Both the position numbers and the translations under genes were made by a program. From assembly GCA_037447605.1 (NCBI GenBank), contig CM074804.1, forward strand, positions 6,613,948-6,677,947: DNA of 64,000 nucleotides, given 5' to 3'. Within the stretch, counting starts at the first letter, position 1; each line of letters begins with the position of its first letter. Shown piece after piece: positions 45,533 to 58,270 of this stretch. Under the pieces are notes generated by a model that was given only the letters and a program-made list of their open reading frames with translations, made no database searches and was not told the origin of the DNA. This stretch comes from Zygnema circumcarinatum (lineage: Eukaryota; Streptophyta; Zygnematophyceae; Zygnematales; Zygnemataceae).

Positions 45533-48143
45533 ATGAAGGCTTTAATTTTGGTTGGAGGATTCGGAACAAGGCTGAGGCCACTCACTTTGAGTGTGCCGAA
45601 GCCGTTGGTGGACTTCGCAAACAAGCCGATGATATTGCATCAGGTGAAAGGTTACGCTGTGCAGGGGTTGTTGCTTGGTATGTGCTGTGCTGTGGTGTAT
45701 TGCTTACATCCCTAAGTTGGAAGTGACTGAAGATCTGCAATGTGGATACTTGGTTGTTGAACTGGCAGTCTACAGACTACGTTTTGCTGCATGGAACGGA
45801 GTTGGTTTTTCTTTTGCTTGCAGATCTAGCCGAAAGCATATTCACGCCTGGTACCTTTCATTTGTATGGAATCTGTGCCAATGGCTCTCTTTGTATTGAG
45901 GTTGTTTGTTGCATTCGAAGGATGCGGAACTGTGTGTTTGTTTGAAACCATGTCTGGATTAGCAGAATATGAATGTCTCTGTTAATGTTTCTAGGTTGAC
46001 TTGACCACATAGCAATAATTCATTATATTGATGGGCTCGTCGTTTTTCCTTCAAATCTAGTGTTTTTCATACTTTGAAAAAGCGTACGTCTGCATGTTTT
46101 GCCATTCAGCGCTTCCTGTGCCTGCAGTACTCCTTGCGCCCAGAGATCTATTCGATCTTAACTGATGCCATGTTTATATGTCGTTCCTCTTTCAGATTGA
46201 GGCATTGAAGCTTGCCGGAGTGGACGAAGTTGTTTTGGCCATCAACTATCAGCCGGAGGTTAGTGATGATTTAATCATCTGCAGCCTTGAGTTCTCTCTA
46301 GTTGACCTCACTAGTTGACCACAATGTGCAGTATAGGAATGGCAGGCCACATTGCTCACGTGCATTAAAGCATGGCGAGTTTGCTCCTTCGATGGGGCTA
46401 GCAATGCTGATATATATGGATCGGTTTGAATCAACAGGTGATGCTGAGTTTTTTGAAGGAATTTGAGTCGAGACTCGGAATCAAGATCGTCTGCTCCCAG
46501 GAGAAGGAACCAATGGGAACTGCAGGACCGCTTGCTCTTGCTAGGGACATTTTGGATGATGGTTCCAACGAACCCTTCTTTGTGTTGAATAGTGATGTTA
46601 TCAGTGAATACCCTCTGAAGGAGATGATGGCGTTCCACAAGTCACATGGAGGGGAAGCATCGTTGATGGTTACAAAGGTCAGTGCCTGTGAAGTAACTTA
46701 TTTTTGTGTTTCTTTGCTGATTGAGGCTTTTTTTTGGTTCTTCCGCAAACCACGAATCGATTTGGGAGCCTTTGTGTACTGAGACAAGGTTCTTATATCC
46801 TGCATGTTTCTCTCGTGATTTTTCACCTGACAGGTAGACGAGCCCTCGAAGTATGGTGTCGTGATGATGGACGACGACGGAAAGGTGCAGCGCTTTGTGG
46901 AGAAGCCAAAGGTCTTTGTGGGGAATAAGATCAACGCTGGAATCTACCTCCTAAGCCCCGCCACTCTGAATCGCATTGAGCTGAAACCGACTTCCATCGA
47001 AAAGGAGGTCTTCCCAAAGATCGCCGCGGAGGGTAAACTGTTTGCTATGGTGCTCCCTGGCTTCTGGATGGACATTGGACAACCTCGAGATTACATCACG
47101 GGCTTGGTTCTCTACTTGGGCTCTTTGCGCGTGCGATTGTAAGTCTCCTCATAAATTTCAATGTCTTCGTTAACTTTCGCTAGTTAGGTTTTGTTGGGCA
47201 TTTATCCTGAATATGACTTTGGAAAGTCGATCGTACGATTTTCAGGAGTTAACTTATCTACATTGAGAGATTTTTTTATGCCTAAGTTGAGATAAGCTGC
47301 CAATGTTTTGCAGGCTACTTGTTTTTAATACTACCAGAAGTGTTTTTCTATTGTTTAGGGCTGCGGGCTAATGGATTTTGTTGCGTTCGGTGTCTGCAGT
47401 CCAGAGCGGCTGGCATCAGGAGGTCACATTGTTGGAAATGTGCTTATTGACGAGACGGCTGAGATTGGCGAAGGCTGTCTCCTCGGCCCGGATGTTTCTA
47501 TTGGACCCGGTTGCGTGATTGAGCCTGGCGTTCGACTGTCCCGCTGCACTATCCTTCGAGGTGTTCGAGTCAAGAAGCATGCATGTGTATCTGGCAGCAT
47601 CGTGGGGTAAGTTCTGGACGCGTGTTGCCTTTTTTGTTGAATTTTTCCGTATTTAACTCTGCTCAATGCTAGCGAAATGCCGAATGTAGATCAATAATAA
47701 TTTATAAGCACTCATGCATTAGTCATGACATGACAGCACGCCATGACATCAGCCATTGTGCATCTTCTTCTGGTGATTAGTTGTGCTGTTTCTGTCATTC
47801 TATCTAAAAGATGTCTTACCGATAATTTCGAGAATATTGTAGCGGCCTACTCGCCGTGTTCATCGGATGGCTTGACGAGGCAATTGCCTTGTCGGTTGCA
47901 AACTTTTACGGAGTGGAGATTTTTGTTGAACTTCAGTGGAAACCGTTTGCAGAGTTTGACTGACTTGTGTTATATTGCCTCCACAGATGGCATTCCACAA
48001 TTGGCCAATGGGCGCGGATCGAGAACATGACAGTGCTTGGAGAGGACGTGCATGTTCAAGATGAAGTCTACACTAACGGAGGAGTTGTCCTTCCTCACAA
48101 AGAAATCAAGGCGAGCATTTTCAAGCCTGAGATCATTATGTAA
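45533..48143 (+). CDS. GMPP: Mannose-1-phosphate guanylyltransferase (GDP-mannose pyrophosphorylase)
   Basis: Cytosolic enzyme: mannose-1-phosphate + GTP to GDP-mannose + PPi, feeding ascorbate, mannan/cell-wall and N-glycan/GPI synthesis (CYT1/VTC1 type in plants). Six exons: 45533-45643, 46196-46258, 46438-46677, 46834-47138, 47400-47606, 47987-48143; phases agree and the product is 360 residues, the normal family length. The nucleotidyltransferase signature [19 protein letters not shown] is at residues 7-25; FVLNSDVI holds the metal-binding Asp; [13 protein letters not shown] and [11 protein letters not shown] follow. The C-terminal left-handed beta-helix shows hexapeptide repeats ([20 protein letters not shown]), then [13 protein letters not shown] and the ending FKPEIIM. 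AATAAA at about 48504 is a plausible poly(A) signal. No damage seen. Confidence 0.96.
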
Positions 48144-50887
48144 GCAGTCGTTCACCATGCGAACGAATTGCATTTACCTGTTTCACCCATGTTCCTAATC
48201 GAGACTGGCGGGCTGAGGACCATCTTTATCCGGACCTTCAGCATGTCGTTCGAGTTTCTTCCCAGTAATTTCATCTAGTTCACAAGTGTCTGGGAACTGT
48301 AGCTAAAGTTGTAGGGGTCCTTGCAGGTACTGTATAATGATTACCTGGCTGCGGAAGTCTTTTGTGCTTAAATTGTTGTCACGTTGGGGTTTGGTCGTTA
48401 TTTGAGCTGCTGCCTAGTTTGAAACGTTTCTGGCAGGTTTAGCAGCAGCTTTAGTGGTCTGAGGTAGACGAGGCTTGACTTAGCATGTACGATTATTCTT
48501 TGCAATAAAACAAAGTGGTCTATGAAACGACGCGGCCGCTAGAACCGTGTTTCGTCCAACTGCTGCCCTTGAGTCCGACTCGGTCTGACGAGTATGAAGC
48601 AAATGTGTTTTGACAATCGGTGGGATCGTGAGTTCTATTTTGAATGAGTTTGGAACTCGGCTCGCCACTGCTTGCGATCTCTTTCTACATTTGCGTGGCA
48701 TGTCGAGCATTCGGGGAGAATGTGGGCTTAAAGATATTGTTGCAACTTGTCCTAACTTGGCTGTCAGGGGATGCTGAAGAAGCCGCTTTGTCAGTAGACA
48801 GCAGTTTGTTTTCTGGCCATAGGTTGCCAGCGGAAGAGGGCAGGCTGTTGCGAAGGGCTTGATGACGAGCTACTTGACAACTCTATTTGTGATCGGGAGA
48901 TTTGGAGAAAGAGTTGCCCGGAGAGGGATGTCAATAGAAGTGACTGACTGGTTGCATCAACGTAATCGCTCGAGCACCCTCGTAGACTGGGAGCCTTAGC
49001 ACGCTTTGTTTTTGTTCTACACTAGACCACCTTCGGGAGGCTGGTTTGCTCACCTGCTCATTCCCTTGGAGGGAGTGATGTAGCCTGTCTGTGAGGGCCG
49101 ACCTGGGCGGTTTGAAATCCGCATGCGCCCGCAGTGCAGGAGTTTGTGGAGTGGAATGACTGGACGAGTGTTCTGTCTCAAGCTTATGTGCTACAAGCCT
49201 AGCCCAGCTTTAAGCTGCTTCAAAGCTGCCAAGCCTACTAACCTGTCGTGAGTCCTCCAGCGAAGAAATATGGTGGTTTCCCATTTCGTAGATTTCCCGG
49301 TTAAGACGTGTCCCTTTCTTTATTTGTGAGAGGAAGTGAATGTCTGCACAGTCGAGGGTTTGCGTGATGGGAACGCCTAAAGTGGGCAGTGGGGCGGCGA
49401 GAGGGAGACGCTGCGCCTTAATTGCGCTGCGTTTCTCTGTTTCAAAGGGCGGCCCTTGAAGCCTGTACCACATGGAAGCCTCTGAAACGCCCTTCAGAAA
49501 TTCACAGCATATTTTTGACAGCCAGACTCTGCTGAGGAAGGGAGGTTTGGGCTTGGTTCGTGCGAAAAATGCATCAGCACTGGAGGAAGGCAGGCAGGGG
49601 CCAGTTCCGATATGAACCGTAAAATCAAACAGGTTGAAGATTTGTTTAAAATTCAATTCAATTCAAGGTTGAAAATGAAAAATGAAGTCCACCTGTTTTT
49701 GTTCAATACAATTCTAATCGAATCCAATTTATTTTGAACGATTCACCACCGACCTTCAATTTGAGTTTACTTAGGCATCCACGGAGCAACACTGAGATTT
49801 GCGTAAACAACGAAGCGGTTTGATCCCGAGGTCCACGCGCATTCAGATTTTGCCCCGCGCTGAAAAATCTGGCATTAACCGTACCGTACGGAGACTATTG
49901 ACCCGTTCAGAAAAATCGTACGGCGAGAATAGGGCCAGAGTTGACCGGATAATTCAGATTGCTCGAGTCCTACGTGGCAGGAAGTGGATTCCACACGTGT
50001 GAGCGAAGGCTTTGGCCTTCGTTTCAAAGTTGCTCGCTTTCTACAAATCGAAACGTCCCGACCTCGAGTGGAAAATGTTTAACTTAATTGCATTGGTTTG
50101 AACATTGAGAAATTAAGAAACTGTTCCATTTCTCAACCTGTAGGATTTTTTGAATTGTCAGCTTCCTTCTCAAGTATGCCTGGACGCCTGAAAACCCCAA
50201 GTCTGTGCGTGAGATGTGGGCGGAAACATCTTAAGGTTCAACCTCGCTGGAATTGGGGTGAGAAACTCAGAAAGGTGCTTTCAGCCACTACTCTCCATTC
50301 CTTATTGACACCTTCTGCAGTGCGTGTCTCTGCAGTGCCTGCACACGGGCTTGAACCCGCGCAGTGCAGGCAGCAAATGTTCATTTATGCAGCAGCGCAA
50401 ATTTGTGCCTGTCCGCCTCATAAGCATCGATGTCCTGCAAGAGGCGAACTTTCTGCCTCTTGCGAGACAGGCCATCAGCGCTGTAGAAAAAAAGCGACAG
50501 TTCGGGACCCAGAAAACACAGTCGAATTCAAAAGACAAAGCAACGTCCTCACTCCGCAGGACACTGCCGTGCCTTCAATCGCTGGCTTCATGACAATTCT
50601 GGATTTTACTGCACTGTTGGAAACCAGTATCCAACTTTGCAAAACAAATAACACTGGCCTTGCAGACGCAAAGCCTCCACTTCTGCTGAATTAACTTTAC
50701 ATTGGCTACAAAATTGTGTATAATAAAATGTTCTCAGGCCTTCCGGTTTTATTTAGATGTTTAACCTGTAATCAGAAGCTTGATACCAATGCAGTTCCCA
50801 GGGACAGTTGGCGAGCAAGGAGGGTTTGGCCGCCTTCCGTTGGAGAGACAGAAACCTCATCAGTTCAGCTTCAAATCGTTCCAGCTG
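48144..50887. other. Intergenic region between GMPP and TAXIMIN, no gene recognised
   Basis: Both flanking genes end here (convergent). A short perfect-stem hairpin lies at 50336-50372. Open frames at 49210-49656 (-) and 50098-50694 (+) have no recognisable domain, no supporting splice context and composition like their surroundings, so I leave them uncalled. Direct AATTCAATTC-type repeats occur at about 49650-49670. Confidence 0.35.
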
Positions 50888-51777
50888 CTAGCATGGAATC
50901 CGTCCAGTGAACCAGAGGATGACATGGAGGGGAGCCTTCAAAAGCTCAATGCCCAACTCCACAATAACAGTTACGCAGAGAAAGCAAGGGCAGATGCAGC
51001 TGAGGAAGAGCCTGCATATACAACCAACGTCGAGAAATCGCACTGTCAGTTGACCGAAAGCAAGAAGAAGCATTCATTGCTAGTCTTTTCAGGGATGCAT
51101 TGCTTTGGATAGCCCGAAAACCGCCACCCTTTGTTTGGCAGTGCAATAACATCGGACAAAGTTCACCAACGAATTTTAGAAAGGGAAAGATAATTGATAT
51201 TTGCACTCACCCAACAACAAGGACAACAACGCCAATAATTGACAAGACGACTGCGAGCAGAGCGAATGGTAGCCCAAGAATGAAACCTATTGGCCTGCAC
51301 ATGAAGGAATGGCCACGACGAACACATCAGAGCATGGAAAGCTGCAGAGTCCGCCGTCTGTGCGCAATTGATTGCTAGTCAAAACACCTGGTCAGGTTCT
51401 TAGAAAGGGATTAAAACAGGCATAGTAAAAGATGAACGCATTAGAAATCAACCGAACGTTGGATATAGAATGTATTTCTGAGACAACCCTTGCTGCATTC
51501 AAGTGCATAGTCTTGCCAGTAGAAACTGAAAAAAGGCCTTCCGAATGAATAAAAAAATTCAAGAAGTTCACGCAAAGGTCATCTCCGAATTGTCAACAGT
51601 TTCCAGACCAAGCTAGCTAGAGCACCAACAGGAGGAGGCTCAAACAAAAATTAATTCTGTCAATAGAGACAAATTGTCAGCGGAACAAGGTGGAAGAAAC
51701 GAAAGAAGAAGCCGTGGAGCTCACCTGCAATGCCCGCCCTCGTGGTGGTGGTGGTGGTGAGGATGATGGTGTTCCAT
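50888..51777 (-). CDS. TAX: TAXIMIN-type cysteine-rich signalling peptide
   Basis: Small plant peptide of the TAXIMIN family, first described as a regulator of taxane metabolism and later in Arabidopsis lateral organ separation. Exons (minus): 51725-51777 (ATG 51775-51777), 51211-51294, 50888-51011 (stop 50888-50890); phases agree, 86 residues. The hydrophobic leader begins [20 protein letters not shown], matching the family's CRPLGFLxGLPFA start, followed by a Cys cluster CICPCFLC and a C-terminal WFTGRIPC. The two hydrophobic spans could serve as signal peptide or as membrane segments. The residues before CRPIGF form MEH3PH6EGGH, a histidine-rich extension I do not recall from the family. 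The start is supported because no other in-frame ATG exists in the first exon and the splice phase fits. Confidence 0.9.
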
Positions 51778-52608
51778 TGTAGGCGCAGAGACGCTCCTCC
51801 TTCTTGAACGCCCTCACGGGAAACGCACCGAGAGAGGCAGAGGGATAGATGCGAGAATGCTTGGGAGGAAAGGAGGCGACCAGCAATCACAAGCTGAAGA
51901 GAGAGGGAGAGAGTGAGAGAGAGAGGGAGAGAGAAAGGGGCAAGCTGAGCTTTCTGACAGTCCTCTATTTACGCTGATTCAGAGACTGAACTGCAAACTG
52001 TCCGCATAGAGCCGCGAGGCGTGTTCATAAAGCACATTATTGACGTATCCATCCACGCGGCGCCACGTGGCACCCAGTGGCCAGTACCATTGTACGATCA
52101 GCGCGTCCACCATTAGCGGTTCAAAACGTGTCAAGCGAGGAGGGCTGGGCGGACCGCAAAAAGCAAGTCAATAATCTTTTGGCCAAAGTATTTCAGAATG
52201 CGTACTTATTAAAAAGTCTTGTACTGGAAAAACCATACCAGCCGAAGGACGCGGAAAACGGCTTCTTTATTGCGCGGTCGCGGCTTAGTATTCCGCGCCC
52301 CTCGGTCGGTCCTCGCGGGGGCGAACTTGCCGCGGTCTTGCTGCCGCCGCCGTTCGTACCGCACGGACGGATGGCGCCCTCTCATGAATTGGATGTACAT
52401 TATTAGAACGCAGTGTCGTGTTATAATTCCAATCAAACGTTCTAAAGTCAGGCCGTTTTATAAAACACTTTTAAATCATCCGTACAACCGAAAGGCTGTA
52501 CGGCTGATTTTTTTTACACTATTTTTCTACTCTCTGGCGGGCCAACGGCGCAACGCCAATTTGCACACCGTACGACCGTACATATAGTTCAATTTCAAAG
52601 GTCATACG
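51778..52608. promoter_or_regulatory. TAXIMIN upstream region
   Basis: Contains a GA-rich patch (51898-51945) near the probable transcript start and a G-box GCCACGTGGC at 52062-52071, about 285 bases before the start codon. The part from 52290 to 52380 is GC-rich. Otherwise nothing recognised up to the hAT-like element at 52609. Confidence 0.4.
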
Positions 52609-54485
52609 CAGGCCTCTTCAAATAGGGGATTTCGGCTAAAGATACGGGACTGTCCCCTAACTTGGTTTTGTAAAAGGAAAATTCTATTCTCACACCTTTT
52701 TTGTCTACACGCAGGCCTCTTTTCGCCGGGCAGATTTTAAAATAGCACAAAAAAGGAACACACCTTTCACACCTTTTCACCCTTTTTTCTTTCACCTTTT
52801 TTTTCACACCTTTTTGGAATCGATACACACCTTTCTCCGTCGGGCAGATTTTACCCCTTCTTGTTTTTTTCAGAGAAAAAAATATCGGCCTGCCCGAATC
52901 CTCTCCGAGCGGAAGATCCGTCCGCCACGAGATCGTTCGCGGGTGGCCGTCCTTCACACGTGACTCTACACCGTCGATTCTAGCTCAGATCGCACCACGG
53001 CAGATCGGCAGATCGGCAGCACCGGGCTTGGTCACACGCCCACGTGTCCCACCCAAGCAAGCTCAAAGGTCCGTACACAAGTCGTACGGTCGCAGCTTCG
53101 AGGAAAGTCTAAATTCCTTAACATTGAGAGCTTGAACCAATCACCATCTGCCGCGTGCGCGTATTAGACGTGGCAAACTGTGATTGGTACATGCACTCAA
53201 TGACTAAATACGTTTTTTTGACTTTCCTCGAAGCTGCGCCTTATGTACGGTCCATTGAGCCGGCTTGGGTGGGACACGTGGGACAGAGAACGGCTGCTGA
53301 TCGAACGGTGATCTGCCATGGTGTGAACTGCGTGAAAATCGACGGCGGGAACTTATTGCACGTGTAAAGGACGGCCACCCGCGAACGATCTCGTGGCGGA
53401 CGGATCTTCCGCTCCGAGCGGATTCGGGCAGGCAGATATTTTTTTCTCTGAAAATATAAGATGAGTAAAATCTGCCCGACGGAAAAAGGTGCTCACGGCG
53501 CTCGGCCGCTCAGGACTAGTAGCGTGTATCGATTCCAAAAAGATGTGAAAAAAAAGGTGAAAAAAAAGGTGAAAAAAAAGGTGAAAAAAAAAGGTGTGTT
53601 CCTTTTTTGTCTATTTTAAAATCTGCCCGGCGAAATGAGGTCTGTGTGTAGACAAAAAAGGTGTGAGAGTAGAATTTTCCTTGTAAAAACACGTAAATAT
53701 GGACTGTACGGACGAAACCGTGCACGTACGGACGTTCATTATTTCCCAACACTGCTACCGTCGAGTCTGATTTTTCAGTAATTGGATGGGAGAAAGACGA
53801 GTTTCGAAAGAGGTCGACAGACTTTTCATTGGAAGGCATTCTTCACTGCAAATAGTTTGATAGTTTGACCGCTCTTCGAGGGTCTCTTTGAGTAGTTTGC
53901 ATCACTTCTATAGCTGTCTTGTTCAGCCTAAAACTCCTAAGGGAGTGAGACCTTTTTTCATTTCATTTCTAATTTTAGTTTCTATTTCAGTTTTTCTTTT
54001 GTGACTACACCTAGAATTTCAGAGGTTATGATTTGGAATAGAGTTTTTGTGAGGAAATTTCAGGACTATGATGGATTCTAAAGTGATACTTGGAGTAATT
54101 AATGATGGATGGAAAAGGAAATAGAGAGCTTAGGATTGGATCTACAAAGTTTCCGAGCAATTGGGTTTTTGAATAAGCAACTATATGTTGTGATTGCCAA
54201 ATGCACAGTTGTTCTAATTGATTGGTAAAATTTACCAATCTATAAGAGTCGAAGAGGTTGTATCAGTTTCTAAAGCCGTGTTGTTATACCAACAAGTAAA
54301 GTTCAAATACATCATTGCTATCGTGGTTGCAAATGCAATTCATTTCCTTTTTGTTTTCAACCAAAAAAATGCTTTTTTGGGGCTTGTGTGGTATTTAAGT
54401 TGAAATCACGTAAACTAATCTCAAAATCTTACATAAATAAGCTATTTACGATATTTAGGGGATCTCCCCTATTTGAAGAGCCCTG
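52609..54485. mobile_element. Non-autonomous hAT-like transposon with internal foldback, 1877 bp
   Basis: The left end reads CAGGCCTCTTCAAATAGGGG (52609 on); the right end is the inverse, CCCCTATTTGAAGAGCCCTG (to 54485), with one mismatch. An 8-bp duplication GTCATACG flanks it exactly on both sides (52601-52608 and 54486-54493). CAGGG-type ends and an 8-bp duplication define the hAT superfamily. There is no transposase reading frame. The left two thirds fold back on themselves: 52665-53105 is largely the inverse of 53218-53695 (shared AAAATCTGCCCG, GATCTCGTGGCGGACGGATC and GGTGGGACACGTG-type blocks), around a centre near 53160. Confidence 0.85.
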
Positions 54486-55287
54486 GTCATACGGCCGTTC
54501 TAAAGCTGTTCCTTCTCTGAGACTTTAAGATATTAGAACGTGCTAATTCTGAAATTTAAAACTCTAAAGGCCCTTGGAGTTGGGCCTGATTGCACCCCTT
54601 AGGGCCTAGGGGTGGAGTTCCATGAGCGCGTTCCGTAACGGCCCGTAACGGTCCACGGAGGATGCGTTGGTTTGTCAGGGAAACGGTGGCTCAATGAAAA
54701 TCGCGTTTTCCAATCAGCGCTTCCACGTGGACAATTTGATCCCCTTCGTTTCACGTCGTCGTCGAACACTGAGCTTCGTCCGTACACACATTTCGAACCT
54801 GTACGGATGCGCGCCAGCGTGGCAGTCGCACGTGGCGGCACGCGAATGGCCGGTCGGAACGGCGTTTACGACGCCTCCGGACCGGAACGGGCGGGAGAAA
54901 AAAATATCAAAAAAAAAAAAAAAAAAAAAAAAAAGGAGCCACAAACATGTGAGTGACTGACCCTACTGAATTTAAGCTCTAACTGCTCATAATAAAAATA
55001 ATATGTACATTTCTTCAGAGAGAATCTTCCGCGAGACAAACGCAAAAGTTACGAGCCAGGGAGTCTGGTCACTGCGGCGAGGGGTCCTTCACAGGGAAAA
55101 CCCTCCTTCTTGTGCGGAGCCTTGCAGTTGACCCTTAGGATTTCTAAGCCAAACGGATGCAATTTCTTCTTACTCGACCATAAAGGTCTCCGAATAATGC
55201 AAGCGAGCCCTTTAAGACATCGCAATTCAATCATAAATTAAAAGGGCAAAGCTGGCCTTAACTACCGCTACTGACCCTCCTGCCCTA
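54486..55287. other. Intergenic sequence downstream of the flippase gene
   Basis: Between the hAT-like element and the flippase stop codon. It holds a GC-rich part with ACGTGG words (54720-54840), an A-tract of 29 bases at about 54909-54934, and AT-rich sequence probably including the flippase 3' untranslated region. No gene recognised. Confidence 0.4.
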
Positions 55288-58235
55288 CTACGCATCTGGC
55301 TTCTTTTGAGAGTTGGGCTTTAATATGTTCGGAAACGATGGCATTTTGGGCCGTCGAAATTGGAAGCTGAACCTCCTCCGCCTCCTCGCCGGCCTGCTCC
55401 CCTCCTGGATGATCTGGTCGTCGGAGGGAGTGACCAGGCTCGAGTACGCCTTGCAGGCGAAGAGGGGCAGCAGGACGAGGGCCAGCACGAGGAGCTGCAG
55501 GATCCAATACGAGGGGGAGGGAGCGAGCACTTCGACAAAAACTCGGTAAGCATCCTCCGAGTAGACAGCGGGGAGGTAGCCAAGAATGATGATGAAGATG
55601 AACCAGCTTGCAATGCTCCCCAAAATTAGGGCATTATGCAACCACGTGAAGTAGGAGACGGTCAAATAGAGGGCAGCGTTCGTGGCCAGAATGAGGCACG
55701 TGAACATTGCCGTGCCAGCATCCTGCGAGGGGGCCAAAGGAAGGAGGGAAGGGAGGAAGGGAGGGAGCACAGCTGATTAGGGTTGGCAAGAGGGAGCATC
55801 TCCTGTCAGCCTTTGAGGAAAACTCGCACAACAAGGTAGGTACATATCATAGAAAAAAACAATGATGAGGCAAAAACATTCGAGTTACTCTCTGGAAAAC
55901 AGGTGAACAGGAAAGGTCTACTGAGTTGTCACTGACAAAGTTCATTAGGTGGAGGAACATGAGAAGGATTAAAGCTACACTCGACACATGACGAAGTTGC
56001 CAGTGCTCAACTTAAGATTCGTTAACCAGACAAAAATAAAAATAAAAAAATCTGAAGGCATCTCCTTCCACTAGCATCATTGACACTTATATATTCATAT
56101 TCGGGGTCCATCGTATGCAGGTAAAGCCGTACCTGCATTCCGCCCTCTTTTCCGTTTGAGTTGAAGGCAGTGGTTGAATACACCGTCAAGGGGATAACGA
56201 ACACAATAGTGGACGTATAGAAACCGTATATGGCCCACGACGTGATCTCCCTCCAATTAAACAGAACATTATCTTGCCCTTGCTGGTACAGCTGTGGGAA
56301 TCGGATGCACTCTTCTGCTGACACATCCTGTACACGCAAGAAAGGAATAACCGGGCTAAGGATGGGAAACCAGCCATGAAGAGAGCGACAATGAGACATG
56401 TAACCGTGTCGATGGAACACAAAAGAAAGCCTCTACTTCAGCTTGGGCAAGTCCAAGTGTTCACAAGCAACACTTTTAAACATCAATTAACAAAGTATAT
56501 CTACCTGGTCGAGCACGCCGATAAGCCCAATCGGGAAAGCCGTGAACAAGGTGTTGAAAAACGACGAGTACCACTCATCGAACAGCGGCTGACCCGTCCA
56601 GAAGGAGAACGCGCTGGAATAAAAGAGGAGCAGTCCATGCGCCAACACCTTCCAGATGGAATAATTTATCTGCGAGAGGAGAGGAGAGGAGAGGAGAGGA
56701 GAGGAGAGGAGAGGAGATGAGAGGGAGACGATGAGTGCTTCTACCAGACACACAATCACCCACCCAAATGAAACCGTTGGCATTCCCCGTGCAACACGCA
56801 ACCCCAACAGCTAAGCTTCCCACAGAGCGCAAGGGGCAGAGAGCGATGAGCCGCACGGTGACGGCGATGCGGCGGTAGGCCCAGTGGCCGTGCACGAGGA
56901 GGAGCCGCTCCAAGAACCGGAACTGCGCGATGGCGTAGTCGGCCGCCATGGCTGCCTGCGGGGCAACACGCACATGAGAGAAGCAGTCGAAGACTGAGCT
57001 TCAGAGGAGAGGAAATGCAGAAGTTCAAAGAGCAGGATTTTCTTTCAGACGAAGGTTTCTTTTCAAATGGCAACATTTCTGTTTGGCTGCGAACACCTTC
57101 GATGGCGTGCACATCAAACGTCGAGTACTGACAGACTACTTCTAATTCTCTCCTCTCTTGTTGGGGGGTTGGAGAACAAGTTCTTTTCATTGTCATACTA
57201 TGTGGTGAGACCTTGTTCGTACCTGAGCCCCCTCCACTCCGCTGATCCCCACCCCAACGTGGGCTGCTTGGATCATCCCCACGTCATTCGCCCCATCTCC
57301 GATGGCCAAGCATAGACCCTTCGATTTCAGTTTTTTGCGAACCAGTAGTGTGACCTGTAAAGGAAATAGGCCGACTCCTTGTGAGACCATGAACCAGCTT
57401 TTTCCAGCCTCCAAAGTAGTCATATTGCAGCCGAAAATAAGGACGGGATGGAAAAAAACAACGTATCATTTAAGTTTGAAGCCACAGGAGGATAGCGGTA
57501 CTCACTGTACTCTTCTGCTTTGGAGAGACTCGGCAACAGAGTATGGACTCGCAGCCGAAGCAAAGGTCAATAAAAGGCTCTTCCAGTTCTGAATACGCAA
57601 ATATGACAGCCAAAGATCGTCCGTCGATCACCAATGCGATTCCTTCGGATGAGTTTACGGGCTTTAATTCAGCGGTGGATTCTTGAAATTTGCTTTCATT
57701 GGAGGACAAAGGCATTTGGGCCCCCCCTCTGCTTTTGTACTGCTCCGAAAGGCGTAGGCCGTACTGTAACTGATCACTCACGATAGATCTCAACGCCTGC
57801 AAAGAGTTGGAAACGACTGAATCCAAAGGGCTAAGCCTCGTCTAAAGTTTCTTTGCGCAAGGGCAACCTTCCGCCAAATTCGTCGATGCATTGCAAGGTA
57901 GTAAGCAGAAACGCAACAAACAGACAGCAACAGAATAGCTAAGGCCTCTCTCTTCACCTGTTCCGCTTCCTCTCTCTCGCCTCCCTCTGCAGTGAGAGCC
58001 TGCTCCTCCGCCGCCTTTGCAGCGGGGCTGTCCAAAGTCACCTCCACGCGTTCCATGCCGGCTCGCAGAAGACTGAACTCATCTCCCCCATAAAAATAAG
58101 CAGAACCACTCAGTTCGTTTCCCTTGTATGCGACCACTGCTCTCGACCTCCCCATGACAAATCTTGCTTACATTCCCCAACCCCTCTTCATAGCTTTATC
58201 ACATTCCTCCTCCCCCCCGTCCCCCNNNNNNNNNN

Positions 58236-58270
<35 letters not shown>

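Noticed and set aside
49210-49656. 148-codon minus-strand frame between GMPP and TAXIMIN
   Set aside because: No domain, no splice context, codon use like the surrounding non-coding DNA.
50336-50375. tRNA-like T-arm (GGGTTCAAGCCC on the minus strand)
   Set aside because: Loop is six rather than seven bases, and no D-arm, anticodon arm or acceptor stem is present; it is only a hairpin.
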